Origin: Paraburkholderia tagetis
Lineage (GTDB): Bacteria; Pseudomonadota; Gammaproteobacteria; Burkholderiales; Burkholderiaceae
Direction: 5' to 3'
Length of the DNA stretch: 64,000 nucleotides
Assembly: GCF_022213065.1 (NCBI RefSeq)
Contig: NZ_JAKLJA010000031.1
Span: 1-64,000 of the forward strand
Positions 10,013 through 19,316 of the stretch are shown piece by piece (the stretch's first letter is position 1; every line of letters begins with the position of its first letter). The position numbers and the translations under genes were made by a program. Below the pieces are notes generated by a model that saw only the letters and a list, made by a program, of their open reading frames with translations, was not told the origin of the DNA and searched no databases.

Positions 10013-10497
10013 CCCGTTCTGGTCGACGGTTACGTAGCTGGTCCTCGGGTCGGTGGGTTCCGTTTGATGGCTTGTCGCGAGTTGTCCACGGGCCGGCCGG
10101 CGGGCTTTCAATGGGGGAGGTTCGACCTCCCACTCCTCGTCGTGCGGCGTCAAGTGTGGACGTAGTCCAGCGAAGCGAACACTTGACGCCACGCAAGCAA
10201 AATACGCTACCTGAATGGCCGGAAGCGGCGCCTTCTCGCTTCCGACCATACAGACCAACAGCGAGCATTTAGGAACCGAATCGCTCATGACTTCACCAGC
10301 GGTCTCAATATCAACCACAGATTTCGCCGACGACACCCCCGAAAAACCTTGACTGACCATCTCAGGGCATGACTCGGCCGTTCAACTCTGGGTACACCGA
10401 GCGTGTCTTGACGAGGTGCAACGGCCAGTCGCTCGCCATCCCCGACGGCGCGTCGCCGGCCGCGGCCCACGTTCAACGAAAGTGCAAGGTCCGACGG
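10013..10497. other. Non-coding right flank of the IS110-type element
   Basis: No credible gene. A short hairpin, GGAGGTTCGACCTCC, sits near 10114-10131, and a much stronger one spans 10146-10190 (listed separately). IS110-family elements encode their bridge RNA in a non-coding end, and the IS1111 subgroup uses the end after the transposase. Structured RNA here would therefore fit, but this is inference. Confidence 0.4.
10146..10190. repeat. 12-bp perfect inverted repeat
   Basis: GGCGTCAAGTGT at 10146-10157 is the exact reverse complement of ACACTTGACGCC at 10179-10190, with a 21-base loop. It lies 133 bp after the stop of the IS110-type transposase. It may be part of a bridge-RNA-like transcript, a sub-terminal repeat of the element, or an old attachment-site hairpin. 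Confidence 0.6.
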
Positions 10498-12183
10498 CTA
10501 TCGACTTTCAGGAGCAGCAACTGCTTTATGTGGCGACGACGTGGCCCGTGCAGCGAACTGCAATCTTGCATAAGGATCGAGGCCGGCAGCGGGCACTGGC
10601 TTGCCGATGAAGTATCCTTGCGCGGCATCGCACCCAAGCTTACTGACGAACGCGAGTTGCTCCTCATTCTCCACGCCTTCCGCTACCGTTTCCATACCAA
10701 GGGCGCGAGCGAGCGCCACCATCGCTTCAATCGTCGCACGAGCCTGCCGGCGAGTCTCATCGACGGAGAGTTGCTGCACGAACGACTTATCAATCTTGAT
10801 GCAGTCGACGGGCAACTTGGTCAGGTACGAAAGGCTCGAGTAGCCGGTGCCAAAATCGTCGAGCGAGACGGTCGCGCCCAGTTCCCGGACAGCTGCGAGC
10901 GAGCGCGAAACGGCCACGAAGTCACTCACGATGACCGTCTCAGTCACTTCGATGTCGAGGACTGAAGCGCATACGCCGGCCGCCTCGGTTGCCTTCGAGA
11001 CCAGTGCAGCAAGATCGGAGCTCTGAATCATCTCAGCCGACAGGTTCACGGCGACCTTGAACCGCATAAGGTCGGCGACCTGCCATTCCGCCGCCTGGCG
11101 TAATGCGTGTTGGATCAACCACTCGGCCGTCGCCTCGTAGGTTGGCGAATCGAGCAGGACATCGAGGAAAGCGGCAGGCGCAAGGAGCCCTAGTTCGGGA
11201 TGGTTCCATCGCAAGAGCGCTTCTGCACCATAGATACAGCCGGTGTCCAAGTTCAGTTGCGGCTGATAATGCAATTCGAACTGGCGCGCCGCGCTAGCAC
11301 TCTCCAGATCCGCGCGTAGCCGAAGGCGATGCGAGAGACGCTGCGCGTCCTCCTTGCTAAACGACCACACATGCGAACCGCCCAGGCGCTTCGCCTGATA
11401 CATGGCGGTGTCTGCATTGCGCAGCAACAGGTCGGCACTCGCCGCCGACATGGGGTACCGCGCCAACCCGATGCTTGCGCTTACCGACGCGCGCACGGAC
11501 GGCGTCTCAATGCGCTCCCGCAACCGACCTATGATGTTGCGAGCAACGCGCGCGGCGTCGTCTTCGGGCGCGTCAACGAGGAATACCACGAACTCGTCAC
11601 CGCCGATCCGCGACGCATAGGCTCGTTCACCGAGCAAGCCAGAAAGACGCTCGCCGATCACGCGGATGACTTCATCCCCAGCCGCATGGCCAAACGAATC
11701 GTTGATTTCTTTGAAGCGGTCGAGGTCGATGAAGAGCACATCGACGGAATCGGCGGTGCCATCATCGACGAGACGGTGAAGGCGGGTAAGCAGTTCCCGG
11801 CGGTTAATGAGGCCGGTGAGCGCATCATGCGTGGCTTGCTCCGACAAACGCGCTGACATCGCGCGCGCCTCGGTAACATCGCGCACCAGCACGGTGATGC
11901 CGGATTCGCAGGGGGATGCCCGCGCTTCGAACCAGGTATCGAGCGGCGCGTAGAACTCAGTCGTGGTGCTAGGCAATCCGGTCTCGGCAGCCTGCCGATA
12001 AGCTTTCTCGTAGCTCGATCCGACAAGGTCGGGATACTCAGCCCAGATTTCGCGACCGATCAACTCCGTCGACGGACGTCTGAACAGCCGCGCAGCGGTG
12101 CGGTTGACGTTTCGAAACTTCCACTGCCGGTCGAGCAACATTACGCCGTCCGTGATGTGATCGAGCACTTGAAAGTCTTCCAC
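10498..12183 (-). CDS. PAS-GGDEF-EAL cyclic-di-GMP enzyme
   Basis: A 561-residue cytoplasmic protein. Residues about 5-115 form a PAS domain (FQVLDHITDGVMLLDRQW). Next is a GGDEF domain with the intact diguanylate cyclase motif RIGGDEF near residue 215. The C-terminal EAL domain has YGAEALLRW, SVEVTET-type IEVTETVI, LDDFGTGYSSLSYL, IKIDKSF and EGVENEEQL, with AAQGYFIG near the end, so both activities may be intact. I chose the GTG at 12183 because GGAGGG lies 6 bp upstream. The ATG at 12264 would add 27 poorly conserved residues. It is monocistronic and is not obviously linked to the neighbouring catabolic genes. No membrane segments are visible. Confidence 0.88.
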   Translation of the reverse strand: MEDFQVLDHITDGVMLLDRQWKFRNVNRTAARLFRRPSTELIGREIWAEYPDLVGSSYEKAYRQAAETGLPSTTTEFYAPLDTWFEARASPCESGITVLVRDVTEARAMSARLSEQATHDALTGLINRRELLTRLHRLVDDGTADSVDVLFIDLDRFKEINDSFGHAAGDEVIRVIGERLSGLLGERAYASRIGGDEFVVFLVDAPEDDAARVARNIIGRLRERIETPSVRASVSASIGLARYPMSAASADLLLRNADTAMYQAKRLGGSHVWSFSKEDAQRLSHRLRLRADLESASAARQFELHYQPQLNLDTGCIYGAEALLRWNHPELGLLAPAAFLDVLLDSPTYEATAEWLIQHALRQAAEWQVADLMRFKVAVNLSAEMIQSSDLAALVSKATEAAGVCASVLDIEVTETVIVSDFVAVSRSLAAVRELGATVSLDDFGTGYSSLSYLTKLPVDCIKIDKSFVQQLSVDETRRQARATIEAMVALARALGMETVAEGVENEEQLAFVSKLGCDAAQGYFIGKPVPAAGLDPYARLQFAARATSSPHKAVAAPESR

Positions 12184-12429
12184 GCCTGCCCTCCGTTGAC
12201 AGACTATCGAAGTCTGCCATATGTCTGATAGCCACAAGCCGATATCGTAGGACAGTTTCGCCACGTTTGTGAACGGTGAACGAGGCCGCCCGGCAAACGC
12301 CGGCGCTCGGGCAATGGCAACGGTGACGACGGTCGAGCTTTCCGAGCGCCGTAGTTCCCGGAGCCCATCGGCGTTGACACGGCGCGCGTAACGCGCTATT
12401 GTCCGACAACCTGATCAATCATCTACGCA

Positions 12430-13131
12430 ATGCTCGAACTTGAAAGACCTGACTCGCTGGTGCAGCGGGTAGTAGGAGCGATCCGCGCTGAGATTCAGGC
12501 GGGCAACTTCCCCGCGGAATCTCGCTTGCCGACCGAGCAGCAACTCTCGGAGCGGCTCAATGTCAGCCGCTCAGTTGTCCGCGAGGCGATCGCTCAGTTG
12601 AAGTCCGACGGGGTGCTGACCGCGCGCCGGGGCGCCGGATCGTTTATTTCGGACACGCCTTCGGGCACGGTTTTCCGCCTTCCCAGCCACGACGGCAATC
12701 GCATCAATCTTCCGCAATTGTTCGAGCTTCGTCTGTGGATGGAAACGCAGGCAGCCACCGCGGCTGCGCGACGTCGTACACGCGCGGACCTCAAGCACAT
12801 GAGTGACGCGATCCGCGAAATGGAAAAGAAACGCAACGATTCCAAAGCGGCATCGGCGGCGGATGTCGCCTTTCATCGCGCAATCGCGGCGGCGACGAAA
12901 AACGAGTACTTTGTCGCGTTCCACGACTTCCTGCATAGCCAGCTCGCGATAGCGCGGCGCGCGCAGTGGGAAAAGACGGCGCACCACGCGGGCGACTTCG
13001 CTTGGCGCGAGCACGGTGAACTCTTCGACGCCATCGAACGCGGCGATTGCGCCGAGGCAGCCGCCTCGGCCGAGCGCCATTTGCGCGCAGCGGCAAAGCG
13101 TCAAGGCATTGACCTGCCTCGCAACGACTAA
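12430..13131 (+). CDS. GntR-family regulator, FadR (FCD) subfamily
   Basis: A 233-residue regulator. Residues 1-75 are the GntR winged helix (ESRLPTEQQLSERLNVSRSVVREAIAQLKSDG, then RRGAGSFI). Residues about 95-225 are an all-helical FCD ligand domain with the metal-binding pattern (FHRAIAAATKN, then EHGELFDAIERGD and AERHLRAAA). It is the first gene of a rightward module (porin, RraA-type lyase, MFS permease, FMN oxidase) and most likely represses it until an acid effector binds. The effector is unknown. Confidence 0.9.
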   Translation: MLELERPDSLVQRVVGAIRAEIQAGNFPAESRLPTEQQLSERLNVSRSVVREAIAQLKSDGVLTARRGAGSFISDTPSGTVFRLPSHDGNRINLPQLFELRLWMETQAATAAARRRTRADLKHMSDAIREMEKKRNDSKAASAADVAFHRAIAAATKNEYFVAFHDFLHSQLAIARRAQWEKTAHHAGDFAWREHGELFDAIERGDCAEAAASAERHLRAAAKRQGIDLPRND

Positions 13132-13263
13132 CGCGGCGGCATCCATGTCCAGCGTGGGTGCCGCCATTCTTTTCACTACTTTGTCAGACAACCTGATTTT
13201 CTGACCAATGAGCGATACACGTCTCGCTTTCGATACCAACCAATTACAAACCGGAGACATTCA

Positions 13264-14472
13264 GTGAAAGAGCAATTCCAAGTCCGAACCTACTTCAAAC
13301 ATCTTCCGCTGGCAGGTCTCGTTGCCGCATGCGCCTTGACGGCGGCCGGCAAGGCACATGCGCAAGGCAGCGTCACGTTATACGGCATCGTCGACGAAGG
13401 CGTGAACTACACGAGCAACGTGCAAACGAGCGCGGGCAACGGGCATAACCTGTTCAGCCTCTCCAGCGGCATCCTCAGCGGCAGTCGCTGGGGGCTGCGC
13501 GGCGTGGAGGACATGGGTGGCGGGTTCAAAGCGATCTTCGTGTTGGAGAACGGTTTTGACGTGAACAACGGCAGGATGGGCCAAGGTTCGCTGGAATTTG
13601 GTCGCCAGGCTTATGCCGGACTCTCCACGAAGTTCGGATCGGTTACCCTCGGCCGCCAATACGATCCGGTCGTCGATTATGTGCATGCACTCATGCCTAG
13701 CGCGATGTTCTCGGGGAGCATCGGCGCACATCCGGCTGACGTCGACAATCTGAACAACGCGAACCGCGTGAACAATGCGATCAAGTACCGCACCGTCACT
13801 TCAAACGGTTTTTCGGCTGAAGCGCTTTATAGCTTCGGCGGCGTTCCCGGTAGCGTCGGCGCGAATCAGATCTGGTCCATGGGCGTGGGCTATTCGAGCG
13901 GTCCGCTCAACGTGGGCGCGGGGTATCTCAACGCACGCAACCCGAATGCCTCGTTCTTCGGCACGGCGGTTGGCGCCACGGCGGCGAGCAACAACTTCGG
14001 CAGTTCGCCCGTAATCAACGGTTATGCGTCGGCGCAAACCGAGCAGATCATCGGCGCCGGCGTAACCTACGCGATCGGCCATGCGACGCTAGGAGCCATT
14101 TACTCCAACACCAAGTTCAAGAACCTGAGCGGTACGGTAAGCGCCTTGAACGCCACAGGAGCGAGCGGCACCGCGACCTTCAACAGCGCCGAACTCGACT
14201 TCCAGTATCAATTGACGCCGGCGCTGTCGCTCGGCGCGGCCTACAGCTACACGAAAAACAGCGGCGCACATGACGCCAGGTATCACCAGGGCTCGGTCGC
14301 TGCCGACTATGCGGTTTCCAAGCGAACCGACTTCTATCTGATCTGTGTTCTGCAACACGCATCAGGTACCGACTCGACCGGCCACGCGGCACGCGCTGCG
14401 CTCAACGGCCTCACGCCGTCGTCGTCGGACCAGCAGGCGGCCATTCGTATCGCCATGCGCCACAAGTTCTGA
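13264..14472 (+). CDS. OmpC-type general porin
   Basis: A 402-residue outer-membrane trimeric porin of the Burkholderiales OmpC family. It has a cleavable signal peptide ending AGKAHA, then mature QGSVTLYGIVDEG, repeated amphipathic beta-strands with RWGLRGVEDMGGG and FGRQAY, and a C-terminal aromatic residue (AMRHKF) needed for outer-membrane assembly. Translation appears to start at a GTG preceded by GGAGA. It follows the GntR gene by 132 bp and precedes an RraA-family gene, so it probably provides diffusion of the module's substrate. Confidence 0.9.
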   Translation: MKEQFQVRTYFKHLPLAGLVAACALTAAGKAHAQGSVTLYGIVDEGVNYTSNVQTSAGNGHNLFSLSSGILSGSRWGLRGVEDMGGGFKAIFVLENGFDVNNGRMGQGSLEFGRQAYAGLSTKFGSVTLGRQYDPVVDYVHALMPSAMFSGSIGAHPADVDNLNNANRVNNAIKYRTVTSNGFSAEALYSFGGVPGSVGANQIWSMGVGYSSGPLNVGAGYLNARNPNASFFGTAVGATAASNNFGSSPVINGYASAQTEQIIGAGVTYAIGHATLGAIYSNTKFKNLSGTVSALNATGASGTATFNSAELDFQYQLTPALSLGAAYSYTKNSGAHDARYHQGSVAADYAVSKRTDFYLICVLQHASGTDSTGHAARAALNGLTPSSSDQQAAIRIAMRHKF

Positions 14473-14504
14473 CGAGTCGCCCACCTCGCCTCACCTTCAA
14501 CAGG

Positions 14505-15239
14505 ATGTTTCCAGTGAATATCACCCGCTCCCTCACCGGCGAGAACCGCGCGCGCCTTCGTGGCGTCAGCACGGCGACCTTGACCACTGCACTCTTCAAG
14601 CGGGGCCTGCGCAACGTCTGCGTCCAGGGCGTGCTCCCCGTCAATCCAGCGGCGGCCCGGATGGTCGGCGAGGCGTTCACGCTTCGTTATATTCCGGCGC
14701 GCGAGGACCTCGACACCATGTCCGTCTTCACCGATCGCAGTCACCCGCAGCGGCGCGGCATCGAAGAAATTCCGGCAGGTCATGTGATGGTCGTCGATTC
14801 CCGCAAGGATCCGCGCGCCGCTTCTGCGGGCGGCATCCTTATCACGCGGATGAAGATGCGCGGCGTCGCCGGAATCGTCACCGACGGCGGATTTCGCGAT
14901 ACGCCGGATCTGCGCGCGCTCGATTTCCCGTGCTATGCGGTCCGTCCGTCCGCACCGACGAACCTGATCCATCACCATGCGGTCGATCTGAACGTGCCGG
15001 TCGCGTGTGGCGATGTCGCCGTGTATCCCGGCGACATCATCGTCGGCGATGCCGAAGGCGTGGTCGTCATTCCCGCGCACCTCGCGAACGACATCGCCGA
15101 GGAAGCGGCCGCGATGACGCTTTTCGAGGACTGGGTCGATGCGCGAGTGCGCGAAGGCCGTTGCACGTTCGGCCTCTATCCGCCCGACGAATCGACGCGC
15201 ACGGAATTCGAGGCCTGGCAAGCAAACCGCAGCACGTAG
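14505..15239 (+). CDS. RraA-family class II aldolase/decarboxylase-like protein
   Basis: A 244-residue member of the RraA / 4-hydroxy-4-methyl-2-oxoglutarate aldolase family, which cleaves 2-keto-4-hydroxy acids or decarboxylates oxaloacetate using a divalent metal. The family core is present: AGGILITRMKMRGVAG and the conserved TDGGFRDTPD with the Arg-Asp pair. GDEVxGD-like residues also occur (CGDVAVYPGDIIVGDAEGVVVIP). True RraA is only about 160 residues, so the longer length argues for a catabolic aldolase rather than an RNase E regulator. A GTG at 14514 with AGGA upstream is an alternative start. The neighbours (porin, MFS, 2-hydroxyacid oxidase) support acid catabolism. Confidence 0.82.
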   Translation: MFPVNITRSLTGENRARLRGVSTATLTTALFKRGLRNVCVQGVLPVNPAAARMVGEAFTLRYIPAREDLDTMSVFTDRSHPQRRGIEEIPAGHVMVVDSRKDPRAASAGGILITRMKMRGVAGIVTDGGFRDTPDLRALDFPCYAVRPSAPTNLIHHHAVDLNVPVACGDVAVYPGDIIVGDAEGVVVIPAHLANDIAEEAAAMTLFEDWVDARVREGRCTFGLYPPDESTRTEFEAWQANRST

Positions 15240-15375
15240 GCCAGGCTGGGGCGCCACGACGCGCGCCAGCCCCATTTTGCCGGAACAGTGACGCGATGCC
15301 TTTGGCGCGCCGCGCAGCCACAAAAACGTCAAGCGCCACGGCGAGCGGTGAAAGCCGCCGGGCATGGAGACCATA

Positions 15376-16698
15376 ATGACAAACCGTAGTCTGGAAGCTC
15401 AACTTTTCACGCGCGTGGCGTGGCGGCTCGTGCCGCTGCTCATCGCGATCTTTCTCACCGCCTATATCGACCGCGCGAACATCGGATTCGCCAAATTGCA
15501 GATGCTCACGAGCCTGCATATGAGCGAGGCGTCGTACGGGTTCGCATCTTCGCTGTTCTTCATCGGCTACCTGCTGTGCGAGGTGCCGAGCAATCTGGCG
15601 ATGCATCGGTATGGCGCGCGCCGCTGGATTTCGCGCATCATGTTCACGTGGGGCGTCGCGACGCTGCTGCTGGCGTGGACGCCGTCCGAAACAGCGTTCC
15701 AGGTGCTGCGCTTCTTGTTAGGCGCGGCCGAAGCGGGACTTTATCCCGGCATCATTCTTTATCTCGGCATGTGGTTTCCGGAGCGCCAGCGCACCGGCAT
15801 CATCGGACTGCTCACGCTCGGCAGCAGCATGGGCAATATGCTCGGCTCGCTCATCGGAGGCTTCTCGCTCGAACTGCATGGTTTGCTTGGCCTTGAAGGC
15901 TGGCAGTGGGTGTTTCTTACGACGGGCACGCCCGCCGTGCTGCTGACGTTCGTCTCCCTGTACTTCCTGCCGGACAATCCGCGCTCGGCGCGCTTTCTCT
16001 CCGAGCGCGAGAAGGAGATCATCGAGGACAATCTGCGCCGTGATCCTGCGCCGGTCCAGGCGACCGGCGGCGCTTGGTCATTCAACTCGCTCGTGACCGT
16101 GGCGCTGTTTTCGGTCGGCTATGGCACGATCTCCATTGCGATCTACGGTATCGCCTACTGGCTCCCTACACTTGTCCGGGGCTTTGGCGTATCGAGCAGT
16201 GTCAACGGTATGCTCAACATGATTCCGTGGTTCCTGACTTCACTCATGCTGCTCTGGCTCCCCCGCCGCTTGCGCACGCCTAGAACCGTGCTGATGGCAG
16301 CGTTCGCTGCCGCGTTCCTCGGCATTTTGTGCTTCGTCGCGAGCGTCGGGCCGTTTTCGAATGCGGTGCGTTTCGCGGCGCTTTCTCTCGGCGCGCCGTG
16401 CCTGTATCTGATGATCCCGTGCTTCTGGGCGCTGCCGCCGCGACTCTTGCCCGCATCGTTCATGAAAGGCGCGGGCGGCGCCGCCGCACTCGCGGTCATC
16501 GCCGCGGGCTCCAGCGTCGGCGGCTTCCTGGCGCAAAACATCATGCCGTGGGTCGGCAAGACGATGCATAGTACGTCGGCGCCGATGCTCGTGCCCGCGG
16601 TTAGCTTGCTGTTGCTCGGGGTCGGAGCGCTCGTCGTGTGGCTGCGACTGGGGCTTGCGGGGCGCGACGGAAGCAATCCCGTGACGGCCACGCGCTGA
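15376..16698 (+). CDS. MFS permease, ACS family
   Basis: A roughly 440-residue twelve-helix transporter with the ACS motif TAYIDRANIGFAKLQM in helix 1, FIGYLLCEVPSN in helix 2 and LGAAEAGLYPGI in helix 4. These match the phthalate, tartrate and 4-hydroxyphenylacetate permeases. I prefer the ATG at 15376 because a GGAG lies 6 bp upstream; the ATG at 15364 would add four residues. It lies between the RraA-type gene and the FMN oxidase on the same strand and probably imports the acid used by them. Confidence 0.87.
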   Translation: MTNRSLEAQLFTRVAWRLVPLLIAIFLTAYIDRANIGFAKLQMLTSLHMSEASYGFASSLFFIGYLLCEVPSNLAMHRYGARRWISRIMFTWGVATLLLAWTPSETAFQVLRFLLGAAEAGLYPGIILYLGMWFPERQRTGIIGLLTLGSSMGNMLGSLIGGFSLELHGLLGLEGWQWVFLTTGTPAVLLTFVSLYFLPDNPRSARFLSEREKEIIEDNLRRDPAPVQATGGAWSFNSLVTVALFSVGYGTISIAIYGIAYWLPTLVRGFGVSSSVNGMLNMIPWFLTSLMLLWLPRRLRTPRTVLMAAFAAAFLGILCFVASVGPFSNAVRFAALSLGAPCLYLMIPCFWALPPRLLPASFMKGAGGAAALAVIAAGSSVGGFLAQNIMPWVGKTMHSTSAPMLVPAVSLLLLGVGALVVWLRLGLAGRDGSNPVTATR

Positions 16699-16742
16699 TT
16701 CGCGCTGAAGCCTGTTCTCACTCCCAGGTATATTCGAACGGT

Positions 16743-16789
16743 CCCCGCGCTCGTCTCCCCCTACGCGAGCAAGACGGATAAGCGCGGGG
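16743..16789. terminator. Stem-loop between MFS and oxidase genes
   Basis: CCCCGCGCT at 16743-16751 pairs perfectly with AGCGCGGGG at 16781-16789. No T-run follows, so it may be an attenuating or mRNA-stabilising hairpin rather than a full intrinsic terminator. Confidence 0.35.
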
Positions 16790-16819
16790 CTACTGGAAAA
16801 CTGAAGGTCGTTGCGCGGC

Positions 16820-18040
16820 ATGATCATGAATAGGCAATCCAAAAGCGTCTCCCGGCGAATGAGCGGCTTCCTGTCGCTCGCCGATTTCGAAGCAGCGGCC
16901 AGACGCAAGCTGCCGCGCCCTCTTTTCGGCTACGTCGCGGGCGCGACGGAAGACAATGCGTCCCTCGCGGACAACCGCGCGGCGTTCAACGAACTCGGCT
17001 TCGTTCCACGAGTATTGCGCAACGTGTCGCAACGAAGCCAGTCGATTGAACTCTTCGGCATACGCTACGAGTCCCCAATCGGCATCGCGCCAATGGGCAT
17101 CAGCTCGTTGACGGGCTACCGGGGCGACCTCGCACAGGCACAGGCGGCGCGCGCATGCGGCGTACCCATGATACTCAGTGCAGCGTCGCTCGTCCGGCTT
17201 GAGGAAGTCGTCGAGGCCGCACCGGGGACATGGTTTCAAGTCTATATGCCAAAAACGCTCGAGGAGATGCGCGCGCTGGTGGACAGAGTCAGCGCCGCCA
17301 ATGTATCGACGCTGGTCGTCACCGTGGACTCGTCCGTGGTGCCCAATCGGGAGAACAACTTGCGCAACCGCTTCAGGACTCCGCTCAGGCCGAACTTTCA
17401 GCTGTTACTCGACGGCCTGACGCATCCGGCCTGGTCTCTCTTCACGTTCCTGCGCACGATGCTTCGTCACGGCATGCCGCATTTCGAGAATGCCTCGGCG
17501 CAACGAGGTGAGCCGTTGCTCTCGCGTCGGGCCAACCGGGATTTCAGCGGGCGTGAGCACCTGGACTGGGATGCGATCGGCGAAATCCGCGCGCGATGGA
17601 AGGGCCCGCTCGTGATCAAAGGCATCCTGCATCCGGATGATGCCGCGGCTGCCCGCAATCTCGGCGCAGACGGCATTATCGTGTCCAACCACGGCGGTCG
17701 ACAGCTCGACGGCTCCGTCTCACCGATACGCATGCTCGCTCCCATCGTGGAAGCCTGCCCGAACATGCCGCTCATGATCGACAGCGGCTTTCGACGTGGC
17801 ACCGACGTATTGAAGGCAGTCGCTCTCGGCGCAAAATGCGCTTTCATCGGGCGGCCGATGAACTACGCGGCGTGCGTGGGCGGTCAGGTGGGCGTGGAGC
17901 ATGCAATCGGTCTCGTCAAGGCGGAGATTCATGCCGATATGGGTCTGCTCGGTGTCAACCGCCTCGACGAGCTGGGGCCCGAGTTTTTGCGTCTGCTAAG
18001 GTTCGAACTCGGCGATCTGAGTGCGGACCGAAATCGATGA
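16820..18040 (+). CDS. FMN-dependent alpha-hydroxy-acid oxidase/dehydrogenase
   Basis: A roughly 406-residue (alpha/beta)8 flavoenzyme of the L-lactate dehydrogenase / glycolate oxidase / mandelate dehydrogenase family. Conserved sites include the FMN loop IGIAPMGISSL, TVDSSVVPNREN, the catalytic KGILHPDDA lysine segment, the active-site SNHGGRQLDGS containing the His-Gly-Gly-Arg motif, and DSGFRRGTDVLKAVALGA for phosphate binding. It converts a 2-hydroxy acid to a 2-oxo acid. ATGs at 16820 and 16826 are both possible starts, and a TTG at 16811 is less likely. It closes the GntR-porin-RraA-MFS module, consistent with degradation of a hydroxy-keto acid. Confidence 0.88.
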   Translation: MIMNRQSKSVSRRMSGFLSLADFEAAARRKLPRPLFGYVAGATEDNASLADNRAAFNELGFVPRVLRNVSQRSQSIELFGIRYESPIGIAPMGISSLTGYRGDLAQAQAARACGVPMILSAASLVRLEEVVEAAPGTWFQVYMPKTLEEMRALVDRVSAANVSTLVVTVDSSVVPNRENNLRNRFRTPLRPNFQLLLDGLTHPAWSLFTFLRTMLRHGMPHFENASAQRGEPLLSRRANRDFSGREHLDWDAIGEIRARWKGPLVIKGILHPDDAAAARNLGADGIIVSNHGGRQLDGSVSPIRMLAPIVEACPNMPLMIDSGFRRGTDVLKAVALGAKCAFIGRPMNYAACVGGQVGVEHAIGLVKAEIHADMGLLGVNRLDELGPEFLRLLRFELGDLSADRNR

Positions 18041-18279
18041 TTGCATGCGAGCCTCCGGAAGGCGATGACCTCATCGCGCTGGCTGTCCGTTGGCCGAGTC
18101 TGTCTCCGATGCCAGCACTCGTGCGTAACGACCCGCATCGCAGCCCAAACAGTCGACAGGTAGCAGCCTGACGGCCCACCACCGGTTCCTTGCCCTACCG
18201 TTCCAATGGCTGCCTGAGCGTAAGCATCGGCAAGCGGGAGAGGTCCAAGCGGCGGGCAATCACGGTGCAATGAAATCGT

Positions 18280-18691
18280 ATGCGATTGAGGAGAACACAC
18301 GGCAGGCAGACGGAATTGCGCGCATTGAGATGCGACATGGGAAAAGGCGCCACGGTAGAGATGTGGTTGCCGCTCGTGGAAAAGGAAACGCAGGAAATCG
18401 TCGCCGGTTCAAACCTGGACAACCGCGCTGTGGAGGGACGCCATATCCTTGTCATCGAGGACGACGAGGAAGTCCGAAGCATGCTTGTCGAATGCCTGCA
18501 GGCTTTCGGGTACACCGTTTCTGAAGCTCGTTAGCGGTCTCGAGCGCCTTCGCGTCGACGACCCTGACCTGCTGATGGTCGACTATGCCATGCCCGGTAT
18601 GAACGGATTGCAGGTCATGGAGAAGGCCCGCGAATTTCGCGAGAATTTACCGGTAATCGTGGCCACAGGTTATGGTCTCCTTCAGAAATAG
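18280..18691 (+). pseudogene. Remnant of hybrid histidine kinase: ATPase tail plus receiver, frameshifted
   Basis: The first reading frame holds the tail of an HATPase domain (GKGATVEMWLPL) and then the start of a receiver domain (HILVIEDDEEVRSMLVECLQ). The frame breaks near 18525. The continuation in another frame has the phospho-acceptor segment DLLMVDYAMPGMNGLQ and VIVATGYG. Most of the kinase upstream is gone. This is a decayed two-component sensor with no function expected. Confidence 0.75.
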
Positions 18692-18958
18692 TCGCTGGAA
18701 TCTTCCACCCTTGAGCTCATCGAACGGAATGTCGCGAAGGTGCGCAAGCGATGCGTGACTGGTTCCAAAATCGTCTATGCACAAACTGACTCGCTTCAGG
18801 CGCAGCCGCGTGACGATGTCGAGCGATATGAGGCGGTCCGGCATCAATCGCGTCTCTGTGATCTCAAGCGCCAGCCTCGAGAGCGGAAAGCCCGTGGCAT
18901 CTGCGGCGCCGACGATGGCTCGCATGAGGTCGTCGACGAGACCAATTGCTCGGCCCAT
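18647..18958 (-). pseudogene. EAL-domain fragment
   Basis: About 100 residues carry the second half of an EAL phosphodiesterase domain: RLALEITETRL, then CIDDFGTSHASLAHLRDIPFDELK. The true EAL motif, the upstream region and the C-terminal EGVE/QGY motifs are absent. It overlaps the 3' end of the receiver remnant on the other strand. It is a truncated relic. Confidence 0.7.
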
Positions 18959-19316
18959 CCTGCGGATGTCGCCATGAGGATGGCTTGAACCTGAGGCCCT
19001 GAGGGGCTCTTTAGCGCTCGATAAGCTACGTTAGCGCCCGCCCTGCCGGATTCGATTGATCGGCATGGCGAACTCACCTGCAGCCGTAAGAAAACCGTTT
19101 CCACACGCCCTCGGCCACTAGCCGTCGACAACCCGGTTGCCTATCGCTTCCGACACCCATTGACCGCGAAGCGGCAAAGTCAATGCGGTAAGTCAACCGC
19201 GTTCCGACGGGCGTGGTACGTGCGTGGCTTTGGAGGACGCCGCCGCGATCGCACCGCATCCCGGCATGGCTTTCCGACGCGGCTTGAGCGCATCGCGCGT
19301 CCCAATGAAATCTAGC
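18959..19316. other. No recognisable gene
   Basis: Only short open frames with no recognisable domain. It is probably remnant sequence of the lost EAL gene together with the 3' flank of the porin gene that ends at 19317. Confidence 0.4.
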
